A stretch of 5,946 nucleotides of DNA. Source: Pseudomonadales bacterium (GTDB lineage Bacteria > Pseudomonadota > Gammaproteobacteria > Pseudomonadales > JAHEIH01). Made by a program: the position numbers and the translations under genes. Shown here in pieces: positions 1-5,596 of this stretch; position 1 is the stretch's first letter, and each line of letters opens with the position of its first letter. The notes beneath the pieces are model-generated. The model had not been told where the DNA came from, ran no database searches, and saw only the letters and a list, made by a program, of their open reading frames with translations. The stretch spans positions 1 to 5,946 of the forward strand of contig JALRIU010000190.1 in NCBI GenBank assembly GCA_023255355.1, written 5' to 3'.

Positions 1-464
1 TTCGAAAGGTATGAAATTAATATCCCGAAGACAATTTGAAACTGATACATCGCCACCAGTCGTCCCCGCTTTATCGCTGGCGAAATTTCTGAAATATAAG
101 CTGGTACAACCACAGAAGACATGCCCACACCCACGCCACCAATAAAGCGCATCACGGAGAAAAGATAAGGATCGTCAGAAAACGCTGAGCCTAAGGCAGA
201 TAACAAGTAAAGTATACCGATACCAAACAAGCTGGGTTTGCGACCAAACCTATCTGCAGGTTTATTCCCTAAAAGTGCGCCAACGACCGTCCCCCATAAA
301 GCTGACGACATAACAAAGCCGCCATGCACAAGATCGCTGGTTTGCCATAATTTCTGCAACGGTTGGTCTGCACCCGAAATTACCGCCACATCAAAACCAA
401 ATAAAAAACCACCGACGGCCACTGTCATGGCCCAAATGTATGTAGGAGTCATAAAAGTTCTCAT
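1..464 (-). CDS. Sugar-porter family MFS transporter, N-terminal part (runs off the left edge)
   Basis: This is the first ~154 residues of an inner-membrane secondary transporter of the major facilitator superfamily, sugar porter family (XylE/GLUT type), probably a proton- or sodium-coupled monosaccharide importer. TM1 carries GGFLFGFDVAVISGA (about residues 18-32). The loop between TM2 and TM3 has the MFS signature G-N-K-P-A-D-R-F-G-R-K (66-76). The TM4-TM5 region reads PAYISEISPAIKRGR (121-135), the family's P-x-Y-x-x-E-x-x-P-x-x-x-R-G signature. Gln141 at the start of TM5 aligns by eye with the sugar-contacting Gln168 of XylE, while the second XylE glutamine (Gln175) is Ile148, as in GLUT proteins. 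About two thirds of a usual ~450-residue protein is outside the window. Two in-frame ATGs compete: 464 (no clear SD) and 452 (weak GAGA upstream), giving MRTFMTPTYIW or MTPTYIW. The gene is divergent from rlmJ. The exact sugar cannot be told. Confidence 0.9.
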   Translation of the reverse strand, partial: MRTFMTPTYIWAMTVAVGGFLFGFDVAVISGADQPLQKLWQTSDLVHGGFVMSSALWGTVVGALLGNKPADRFGRKPSLFGIGILYLLSALGSAFSDDPYLFSVMRFIGGVGVGMSSVVVPAYISEISPAIKRGRLVAMYQFQIVFGILISYLS

Positions 465-480
465 TATTTTTAATCTGCAG

Positions 481-496
481 TGTAACAGTCTGTAAC
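481..496. repeat. Direct repeat TGTAAC-N4-TGTAAC upstream of the MFS gene
   Basis: TGTAAC occurs at 481-486 and again at 491-496, so the copies are exactly one helical turn (10 bp) apart. They lie 17-32 bp upstream of the transporter's first ATG (464), where a regulator of that gene could bind. TGTAA half-sites are common in operators of carbohydrate regulators, but those are normally inverted, so a functional role is only a guess. Confidence 0.3.
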
Positions 497-506
497 GACG
501 CTTAGC

Positions 507-536
507 TAGACTGAAGCAGGGTAAAAAGCGCATAAT
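507..536 (+). promoter_or_regulatory. Candidate sigma70 promoter for rlmJ
   Basis: A -35-like TAGACT (507-512, 4 of 6 matches to TTGACA) and a -10-like CATAAT (531-536, 5 of 6 matches to TATAAT) are separated by 18 bp. Transcription would start near 543, giving a ~20-nt leader before rlmJ. The RBS is AAAAGG (549-554), 9 nt from the ATG. The -10 lies within a small inverted repeat, AGCGC-N7-GCGCT (527-543). Confidence 0.4.
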
Positions 537-563
537 TCGCGCTCTCTCAAAAGGTTTTTTATT

Positions 564-1409
564 ATGCTTTCCTATCGTCATAGTTTCCACGCCGGCAATC
601 ATGCCGACGTTCTCAAGCACATTACGCTAAGCCTGTTACTTGAAGCGATGAATGGCAAGGATAAACCCTACGTCTATATTGATAGTCATTCTGGTGCCGG
701 GTGTTATTCACTCCGCTCAGAGCATGCTAAAAAAACTGGGGAATTTGAAACTGGGATTAGCCGAATTTGGCAGGCAAACAATCCTCCCGCCGAGCTAGAC
801 GCGTATTTACATGTCATTAAACAATACAACCGTGATGGACAATTAAATTACTATCCTGGCAGTCCACTTTTTGCCAAAACAATGATGCGTCCCCATGACC
901 ATATTATTCTCAATGAAATCCATCCCACAGATAGTCCATTGTTAAAACGCGAATTTAACAAAGATAGTCGCGCCCATTTAAACCAAATCGATGGCTTTCA
1001 CCTTTGCAGGGAAAAACTGCCACCACAGCCGCGCCGAGGGCTTCTTCTCATGGACCCTTCCTACGAGATGCCCAATGAGTACGATCAAGTTTGTGAAGCG
1101 ATCAAAAATGCCCAACGACGCTGGGAAACAGGCACCTTTGCACTGTGGTACCCGGTCGTGGATCGCAACAAAAACGATTGGCTAGAGCGAAAAATAAAGC
1201 AATTAGTTCAACGCCCAACGTTATTGGTCGAAATGGCAGTAGCAGAAGATAGTCAGGGTTATGGCATGACTGCCTCCGGAATGATAATCATCAATCCACC
1301 ATGGAAACTTTTTGAACAGCTAGAGAGCCTATTGCCTTGGCTTTGTAACACCATTCAAGTTGAAAATAACGCCAAACAACGCCTGGAATGGCTTCGCAAA
1401 GAAACATAA
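564..1409 (+). CDS. rlmJ: 23S rRNA (adenine(2030)-N(6))-methyltransferase RlmJ
   Basis: RlmJ uses S-adenosylmethionine to methylate N6 of A2030 in 23S rRNA, acting in the cytoplasm on free rRNA before the 50S subunit is fully assembled. The protein has 281 residues against 280 in E. coli. It begins MLSYRHSFHAGNHADVLKH, and the residues known to matter in E. coli RlmJ, Tyr4, His6, Lys18 and Asp164, are all at the same numbers here. The SAM-binding motif I is DSHSGAG (40-46). Catalytic motif IV is DPSYE (164-168), where E. coli has DPPYE, so the second proline is serine. Other conserved blocks are YYPGSP (96-101) and NEIHP (117-121). The start is supported by AAAAGG at 549-554. In many gammaproteobacteria rlmJ is a single-gene unit; here a lipoprotein gene follows after 39 bp on the same strand, so some read-through is possible but no functional link is evident. 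Confidence 0.97.
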   Translation: MLSYRHSFHAGNHADVLKHITLSLLLEAMNGKDKPYVYIDSHSGAGCYSLRSEHAKKTGEFETGISRIWQANNPPAELDAYLHVIKQYNRDGQLNYYPGSPLFAKTMMRPHDHIILNEIHPTDSPLLKREFNKDSRAHLNQIDGFHLCREKLPPQPRRGLLLMDPSYEMPNEYDQVCEAIKNAQRRWETGTFALWYPVVDRNKNDWLERKIKQLVQRPTLLVEMAVAEDSQGYGMTASGMIIINPPWKLFEQLESLLPWLCNTIQVENNAKQRLEWLRKET

Positions 1410-1422
1410 TCACTGCTATGAT
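1393..1422 (+). promoter_or_regulatory. Possible extended -10 promoter for the lipoprotein gene
   Basis: TATGAT (1417-1422) is preceded by TGC (1414-1416), forming the extended -10 motif TGnTATnAT. A weak -35, TTCGCA (1393-1398), lies 18 bp upstream, inside the 3' end of rlmJ. Transcription would begin near 1429, just before the AAGGAG at 1434-1439. This would let the lipoprotein gene be expressed independently of rlmJ. Confidence 0.4.
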
Positions 1423-1448
1423 TAGTTCATATTAAGGAGCTCATATCT

Positions 1449-3473
1449 ATGAAGTCTCGGGTCTTATTATTTCTCATATTGAGTACCTCAATCGTGGCAT
1501 GTGGTGGCGGCTCATCTTCACAGAACAAGCCTGCCCCCCCGCTTCCGCCAGATCCGGCTCCCCCAAAAGAGCTTTTAATAAGCACAACCGTAGACAGTAA
1601 TTTCGTGGCGGCCTTTGCACAAGCAATGCAATCGGCTAATACTGCTCAACGTCTGCGAACTACCGATGCCATATTAGCTTCAGATAGCTCCTCGAGCGCA
1701 GAGGCAAGCACTAGCAATAGTTTTACTACAACCTACACACAAGAAACCAGTGTTGACGAACACGACATCGTCAAATATGACGGTCAATATCTTTACATCG
1801 CGCCATCAAATCAGAACAGCGGCTGTTGCTATGTTGTAGAAGATGGTATCGCCAACGCTTCTGCAGATGTAGCAATGTTCGCCCCCATACCCGAGAGTGA
1901 TAGCGAAAGAACTATTAGAATCGTAGCCACTGACTCTGACAACGCCACCGTATCTGAGCTAAGCCAGCTAAAAGTGCCAGATGATCTTTACGTTGAAGGC
2001 TTGTACCATAACGCTGAACGCCTAACGAGTATCGCCACATCAGCCTGGTATGGCACCTTTGGTGATACGATGATGCGGGTTGAACCTTGGGCCAATCAAT
2101 ATACCCAAATCGATATTTTTGATACGGCAGACATCATTTCGCCAGCTTCAGTGGGAAGCATTGGCATTGAAGGAAGCTTAATCAATACAAGGCGAACAGC
2201 TAAAGGTATCCATGTCGTAACGCGTCATAGCCCAGTCATTGAGGACTATGTTTATTATCCTGCGGATGATGCAGAAAAAACTCGTAACGAAGAAATCATT
2301 AAAACTCTTACAAGTAAGGATTTAATTGCCAAAATTAAGCTAAATGGTGAATTCGTGGCGAGCACCAATCTTGAGAATTGTTATTTTAGTAATACCAATA
2401 GCCCTGACTTTATTGATTTCAATGAATACCCCACTATTACCACGGTAACTACTATCGACCCGCAGGATGCATCCATCGTCGATAGTTTTTGTTTAATGTC
2501 ATATAGCGACGGTATTTATATCGCCGAGGATGATATTGTTTTTACCCAAAACTATTACACCGATGAACAAAATAACGGGCTGTTTATTCACCAATTTTCC
2601 TTAAGTGCCAACAACCATTATGAAGGTTCTGCTAGGACCGATGGCAGACTCTATCTGGGCGGCAATCAAGACTTCAGAATTAGTCGTTATAAAGACACCT
2701 TACGACTGGTCACGTCACAATGGATGAAAGACCCTGAAGATAACATCGATCACACACTGCATATTTTTGATAGCAATGCCTCAGACGGTAAACTCTCTAA
2801 AATTGCCACCTTGCCAAATAAAGATCGGCCCGAAGAAATAGGCAAACCGAACGAAGATCTTTATGGCGTCAGATTTATGGGTGATAAAGCCTATCTTGTC
2901 ACCTTTGAGCGGACAGATCCCCTCTATGTGATCGATCTTACCAACAGCCAAGATCCAAAAATCGCAGGAGATCTTGAAATACCAGGCTTTTCAAACTTCT
3001 TACACCCAGTGAATGAGAGTTTATTGTTAGGCTTAGGAGTGGACGCTAATCGTCACGTCAAACTTGCACTCTTCGACATCAGTGACATGAGCAATCCGAT
3101 ATTAAGAAGTGAGTTTTTGGTCGCCCCCGATCTTAGTTGGCCATATTCTGAGGCTGAATACGATCGACATGCCTTTACATATCAGAGTAATAGCTCACAA
3201 GATCGTTTTACAATTCCTGTAAGTGGTTGGGATGAAGCGGGGCAATATCAACGCCAGCAACTCCATCTTTTTGATCTTATGAACAAAACGGATGCGTCAA
3301 CGGCGAGCATAAATAGCAACGGATTTATTGAAGTAAATAACTTACCTGACGGCGAATACCCCGATTATAGAAATCGAGCCATCATTCATAATGACGCAGT
3401 TTTTTATATTAATGGCAGCAAAGTATTTTCAGCCCAGTGGAACAACCCATCGATGCAGGTTGGCCCACAGTAA
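1449..3473 (+). CDS. Beta-propeller domain lipoprotein (PF09826-type)
   Basis: A 674-residue secreted lipoprotein of unknown function. Residues 1-18 form a lipoprotein signal peptide ending in lipobox I-V-A-C, with Cys18 as the lipidated residue. Residue +2 is Gly, so outer-membrane sorting is expected. A Gly/Ser then Pro-rich linker (19-40) and a Ser/Thr-rich stretch (about 79-96) tether the folded part. SVDEHDIVKYDG (101-112) matches the entry motif of the bacterial/archaeal 'beta propeller domain' family (typically GVDEADIVKTDG). The block from YGVRFMGDKAYLVTF (about 472) through IPGFSNFLHP (511-520) matches that family's other well-conserved region, so the assignment does not rest on the signal peptide alone. 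Cysteines at 126, 127, 311 and 348 could form disulfides. The start is clear: AAGGAG at 1434-1439, 9 nt from the ATG. Family members are usually described only as secreted or surface propellers, and no substrate or partner is known to me. Confidence 0.85.
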   Translation: MKSRVLLFLILSTSIVACGGGSSSQNKPAPPLPPDPAPPKELLISTTVDSNFVAAFAQAMQSANTAQRLRTTDAILASDSSSSAEASTSNSFTTTYTQETSVDEHDIVKYDGQYLYIAPSNQNSGCCYVVEDGIANASADVAMFAPIPESDSERTIRIVATDSDNATVSELSQLKVPDDLYVEGLYHNAERLTSIATSAWYGTFGDTMMRVEPWANQYTQIDIFDTADIISPASVGSIGIEGSLINTRRTAKGIHVVTRHSPVIEDYVYYPADDAEKTRNEEIIKTLTSKDLIAKIKLNGEFVASTNLENCYFSNTNSPDFIDFNEYPTITTVTTIDPQDASIVDSFCLMSYSDGIYIAEDDIVFTQNYYTDEQNNGLFIHQFSLSANNHYEGSARTDGRLYLGGNQDFRISRYKDTLRLVTSQWMKDPEDNIDHTLHIFDSNASDGKLSKIATLPNKDRPEEIGKPNEDLYGVRFMGDKAYLVTFERTDPLYVIDLTNSQDPKIAGDLEIPGFSNFLHPVNESLLLGLGVDANRHVKLALFDISDMSNPILRSEFLVAPDLSWPYSEAEYDRHAFTYQSNSSQDRFTIPVSGWDEAGQYQRQQLHLFDLMNKTDASTASINSNGFIEVNNLPDGEYPDYRNRAIIHNDAVFYINGSKVFSAQWNNPSMQVGPQ

Positions 3474-3494
3474 ACGGCAAACCTCAGCAGCAAA

Positions 3495-4583
3495 TTATTC
3501 GCTAACCAAGGCCTGCTCAATGGAGATGCGCTGTGTTGGATACGCGATATCTGCGCCATGCGCTTCAATTAATGCATAGACCTTTAACAAGACGTCTTGT
3601 TTGATGGAATGATACTCAGTCCAAACCGTCGTTTTGGTGAAACAATAGATAAAGAAATCCAGCGATGAAGCACCAAAGGCATTGAAGTTGACCATCAAGG
3701 TACGATTATTATCGATGTCTTTATGCTCAACAAGCATGGTTTTGACGTCATTAATAATCTTTTCCACAACCGCTGCATCGTCATAGCGAACCCCAATTGT
3801 TTCATAAATTCTGCGGTTCAACATGCGAGAAGGATTTTCTACTGAAATTTTTGTAAATGTAGAATTCGGAACATACAAAGGACGCATGTCAAAGGTCCTA
3901 ATACGTGTCACACGCCACCCAATGTGCTCAACAGTTCCTTCGATATCTTTGTCTGGAGATCGAATCCAATCCCCTACTGAAAATGGTCTATCTAGATGGA
4001 TCATCAACGCACCAAAGAAATTCGAAAGCAGATCCTGAGCAGCAAAACCGACAGCAATACCACCAACGCCACCAAAGGCTAACACACCAGAAACACTATA
4101 ACCGAGACTTTGCATAATGATTAACGCCCCGGTAATGATAACTGCGACACGCAATAGCTTTGCCACTGCTGCAACCGTGCTCTCATCTACGCCTGCTTCA
4201 GCCTGATCGCGAAGAGCCACTTTGTGGCAATATAACAATTCAAACGCACCAATCAACCTGACAATCGCCCACGCCAACAGAGCGATCACACCTACCTGCT
4301 CGAAAGCCGTAGAAAAATCAAAAATCGGAATTTCATTATTTTGGTTTATTAGGTCTATCGCCATCGAGAGACCATATAACCAGACAAAGTAGAGTAATGG
4401 TGAGCGTAGCGCTTCGACAAAGGCGTCATCAAATTGCGACGACGTTGCCTGGGCCGTTCTCAACAACAACCTAAGCAAACGCTTTGCAAAAAAATGCACC
4501 ACAGCAGTAATAAAGACAACTATAAAAACTTGACCACTGGTGGTTTCTAGCAATTGACTTGCTTGATTTAGCAATTCTTGCAT
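3495..4583 (-). CDS. MscS-family mechanosensitive ion channel (YnaI-like)
   Basis: A 362-residue inner-membrane channel that should open under membrane tension and release solutes during hypo-osmotic shock. About five hydrophobic segments are visible (roughly 18-38, 60-80, 95-115, 143-163, 165-195), more like E. coli YnaI (343 residues, 5 TM) than MscS (3 TM). The last is the pore helix, with Gly/Ala-rich packing AFGGVGGIAVGFAAQDLLSN (169-188). It is followed by the beta domain DRPFSVGDWI (199-208), IEGTVEHIGWRVTRIRTFD (214-232) and PLYVPNSTF (235-243). The C-terminal AYPTQRISI (347-355) is the typical end of the alpha/beta domain. The frame is open to a TTG at 4604, but the ATG at 4583 is preceded by GAGGAA with 9 nt spacing, so it is the better start. 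The gene is convergent with the lipoprotein gene (21 bp between stops); no terminator hairpin is visible there. Confidence 0.93.
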   Translation of the reverse strand: MQELLNQASQLLETTSGQVFIVVFITAVVHFFAKRLLRLLLRTAQATSSQFDDAFVEALRSPLLYFVWLYGLSMAIDLINQNNEIPIFDFSTAFEQVGVIALLAWAIVRLIGAFELLYCHKVALRDQAEAGVDESTVAAVAKLLRVAVIITGALIIMQSLGYSVSGVLAFGGVGGIAVGFAAQDLLSNFFGALMIHLDRPFSVGDWIRSPDKDIEGTVEHIGWRVTRIRTFDMRPLYVPNSTFTKISVENPSRMLNRRIYETIGVRYDDAAVVEKIINDVKTMLVEHKDIDNNRTLMVNFNAFGASSLDFFIYCFTKTTVWTEYHSIKQDVLLKVYALIEAHGADIAYPTQRISIEQALVSE

Positions 4584-4592
4584 TAGTTTACA

Positions 4593-4598
4593 TTCCTC
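4593..4598 (-). promoter_or_regulatory. Ribosome binding site deciding the channel start
   Basis: Read on the minus strand, GAGGAA lies 9 nt before the ATG at 4583. The same bases would be codons just inside the longer TTG-initiated frame (from 4604), so the purine tract is better explained as a Shine-Dalgarno site than as coding sequence. Confidence 0.6.
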
Positions 4599-4661
4599 TT
4601 CCAAGTGATTGATGTATAAAGAATGCCTATTTTAAGGCCTTTTAACAAGCCAATTTTTTGC

Positions 4662-4690
4662 TAGACAAGACCTAAAACTAAGCCTATAAA
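4662..4690 (+). promoter_or_regulatory. Sigma70 promoter for the acidic small protein gene
   Basis: TAGACA (4662-4667, 5 of 6 matches to TTGACA) and TATAAA (4685-4690, 5 of 6 matches to TATAAT) are separated by the optimal 17 bp. Transcription should begin near 4697, only a few bases before the strong SD GGAGG (4702-4706). This placement makes the in-frame GTG at 4692 an impossible start, as it would precede the transcript, and supports the ATG at 4713. Confidence 0.65.
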
Positions 4691-4712
4691 AGTGATAAGA
4701 CGGAGGTTTACT

Positions 4713-5024
4713 ATGAGTAATTTAGCGCCGAAAGTTGGAAAATGGTACCACGATGAAGAACAAGATATAAACTTCAAGGTTGTTGCCATTGACCATAGTT
4801 TTATTGAAGTTCAACACGAGGATGGTGACATTGAAGAGTACGACCCTGAAAGTTGGCGAGAGCTCTATTTAACGCGCGTTGAAGCTCCTGATGATTGGCG
4901 TCATTCGCTTGGCCTTTCGTATGAAGACATGCACAGTAATGACGAGGTCATGCACCCCGATGACTTCCAACAGAGCCTTGATGGGATCGAACCCGATATA
5001 GAAATTGATATTAGTGACAATTAG
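4713..5024 (+). CDS. Small, strongly acidic protein of unknown function (possibly DUF6763)
   Basis: A 103-residue soluble protein with no signal peptide or membrane segment. I count 29 Asp/Glu and 6 Lys/Arg, a net charge near -23. Residues 8-48 (from VGKWYHDEE through FKVVAID, FIEVQHEDGDIEEYDPESW) alternate hydrophobic and polar residues and look like a small beta-barrel. Conserved-looking aromatics are Trp11, Tyr12, Trp48 and Trp62. The C-terminal half (57-103) is acidic and likely flexible. From memory it resembles the gammaproteobacterial family DUF6763, but I cannot check this. The start at 4713 is set by GGAGG at 4702-4706 with 6 nt spacing and by the promoter at 4662-4690. It is a single-gene unit, convergent with the response regulator gene (27 bp between stops). 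No function can be assigned; the charge alone would be compatible with a protein-binding or nucleic-acid-mimic role, but that is a guess. Confidence 0.8.
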   Translation: MSNLAPKVGKWYHDEEQDINFKVVAIDHSFIEVQHEDGDIEEYDPESWRELYLTRVEAPDDWRHSLGLSYEDMHSNDEVMHPDDFQQSLDGIEPDIEIDISDN

Positions 5025-5041
5025 CCCAATGGATGGCAATT
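5019..5041. terminator. Weak possible bidirectional terminator between convergent genes
   Basis: AATT (5019-5022) and GCC (5024-5026) pair with GGC (5035-5037) and AATT (5038-5041), giving a 7-bp stem with one bulged A and an 8-nt loop between the convergent stops at 5024 and 5052. There is no real U-tract on either side and the stem is AT-rich, so termination would be inefficient. Confidence 0.22.
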
Positions 5042-5051
5042 CTCAAATTAT

Positions 5052-5399
5052 TTACAAAAGATTCTCAACGGTCTCTTTTAGCACACTAATGTTGATAGGT
5101 TTTTGAATGGTCGCTTGGACAATCATATCTGCCTGTTCTAGATAGTCTGCATCCGAAGATATCATAATGACTGGAATATCTTCATGCTCTCTAAGAAGCA
5201 TGAAAGCGGTTTCCATGCCCTCTTGGCCATCCATAAAAATATCTAAGATTACCAAGTCGACACCCTCTTGTTTTATCGTTTTAATGACCTTACTACCCTC
5301 GACTAACTCGATAACTCGGTAGCCATTAGCTTCAAGACCCGCACGACAAACTCTGCGAATAATGGCGTCATCATCAACGACTAAAATTGTTTTACTCAT
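5052..5399 (-). CDS. Stand-alone response regulator receiver protein (CheY-like, no output domain)
   Basis: A 115-residue protein consisting only of a receiver (REC) domain, expected to be phosphorylated by a histidine kinase or phosphotransfer protein and to act by protein-protein contact in the cytoplasm. Key residues are present: acidic pocket Asp10/Asp11 (in VVDDD), phosphoacceptor Asp53 (in LVILDIFMDG), switch Ser81 (in VIMISSD) and Lys100-Pro101. The aromatic switch position three residues before the lysine (CheY Tyr106) is Thr97 here, and the beta4-alpha4 region (SSDADYLEQADMIVQAT) is not the common GADDYL type. No kinase, phosphatase or effector gene is in the window, so it is an orphan by local context. 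The SD is weak (GGG, 6 nt from the ATG). It is divergent from lexA across 197 bp. It could serve in chemotaxis-like, phosphorelay or c-di-GMP signalling; sequence alone does not decide. Confidence 0.92.
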   Translation of the reverse strand: MSKTILVVDDDAIIRRVCRAGLEANGYRVIELVEGSKVIKTIKQEGVDLVILDIFMDGQEGMETAFMLLREHEDIPVIMISSDADYLEQADMIVQATIQKPINISVLKETVENLL

Positions 5400-5424
5400 C
5401 TAATACCCATAATAATATTTAACG

Positions 5425-5445
5425 ACTTAAGCGTGTTCCTTAAGT
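5425..5445. promoter_or_regulatory. Perfect dyad ACTTAAG-N7-CTTAAGT, candidate operator of the response regulator gene
   Basis: ACTTAAG (5425-5431) and CTTAAGT (5439-5445) form a perfect 7-bp inverted repeat with a 7-bp spacer, centres 14 bp apart. It lies 26-46 bp upstream of the response regulator's ATG (5399) and overlaps the predicted transcription start of the candidate promoter at 5447-5474, a typical repressor position. In RNA it could also fold as an AU-rich leader hairpin. No known regulator is matched. Confidence 0.4.
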
Positions 5446-5446
5446 G

Positions 5447-5474
5447 AGTATGGTGCCTTTTCGATTTCTGTCAC
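5447..5474 (-). promoter_or_regulatory. Candidate sigma70 promoter for the response regulator gene
   Basis: On the minus strand GTGACA (5474-5469, 5 of 6 matches) and CATACT (5452-5447, 4 of 6) are 16 bp apart. Transcription would start near 5440, giving a ~40-nt leader. Alternative AT-rich -10-like sequences (TATTAT at 5417-5412 or 5414-5409) are too close to the ATG to leave room for an RBS and have no -35. Confidence 0.35.
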
Positions 5475-5531
5475 TGCAACATCCAAATAAACAGCTTGAT
5501 ATTGAATGCAAAATGACTTTTGCAAAGAATA

Positions 5532-5560
5532 GTGACAAGCCCAAATTACCTGTATATAAT
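5532..5560 (+). promoter_or_regulatory. Sigma70 promoter of lexA
   Basis: GTGACA (5532-5537, 5 of 6 matches to TTGACA) and a perfect TATAAT (5555-5560) are separated by 17 bp. The -10 lies inside the first LexA box (5550-5565) and the predicted start near 5567 abuts the second box (5568-5583), so bound LexA would block RNA polymerase. Confidence 0.75.
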
Positions 5561-5565
5561 CCCAT
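5550..5565. promoter_or_regulatory. LexA box 1, degenerate on one side
   Basis: CTGTATATAATCCCAT: the left half CTGTATATA is ideal and the right half ends CCAT instead of ACAG, sharing only the central C and A. It overlaps the -10 of the lexA promoter. By analogy with the two boxes upstream of E. coli lexA, it is probably occupied cooperatively with box 2. Confidence 0.6.
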
Positions 5566-5567
5566 TA

Positions 5568-5583
5568 CTGTATATAAACACAG
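5568..5583. promoter_or_regulatory. LexA box 2 (SOS box), CTGT-N8-ACAG
   Basis: CTGTATATAAACACAG keeps both invariant ends of the gammaproteobacterial SOS box and most of the alternating AT core. It starts 18 bp after box 1 (21 bp in E. coli) and ends 13 bp before the lexA ATG, covering the predicted transcription start. This is direct evidence for LexA autoregulation. Confidence 0.92.
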
Positions 5584-5596
5584 ATAGGTATCCAGC

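Noticed and set aside
238..495. Plus-strand 85-residue open frame
   Set aside because: It lies antisense to the MFS gene, whose sugar-porter motifs are unmistakable, and the translation has no recognisable domain.
991..1185. Plus-strand 64-residue frame inside rlmJ
   Set aside because: It is a shifted-frame shadow of the conserved rlmJ coding region.
3474..3494. Possible terminator between the lipoprotein and channel genes
   Set aside because: I see no stem-loop or T-tract in or next to the 21-bp gap.
3391..3579. 62-residue frame spanning the lipoprotein end and the channel end
   Set aside because: It overlaps two well-supported genes, in a different frame or strand, and has no RBS or domain.
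3823..4117. Two plus-strand frames antisense to the channel gene
   Set aside because: Both lie opposite the MscS pore and beta domain, the most conserved part of the real gene.
4584..4604. N-terminal extension of the channel from a TTG codon at 4604
   Set aside because: The extension MEEECKL contains the SD of the ATG at 4583 and adds no conserved residues.
4625..4638. Small hairpin GCCT-N6-AGGC upstream of the channel gene
   Set aside because: Only a 4-bp stem, with no convincing U-tract and no gene end to serve.
4692..4712. N-terminal extension of the acidic protein from a GTG at 4692
   Set aside because: The GTG lies right after the -10 hexamer, upstream of the likely transcript start, and the extension encodes the SD itself.
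5409..5417. TATTAT -10-like sequences just upstream of the response regulator
   Set aside because: They would leave a leader of 6 nt or less with no RBS, and no -35 is found at the right distance.
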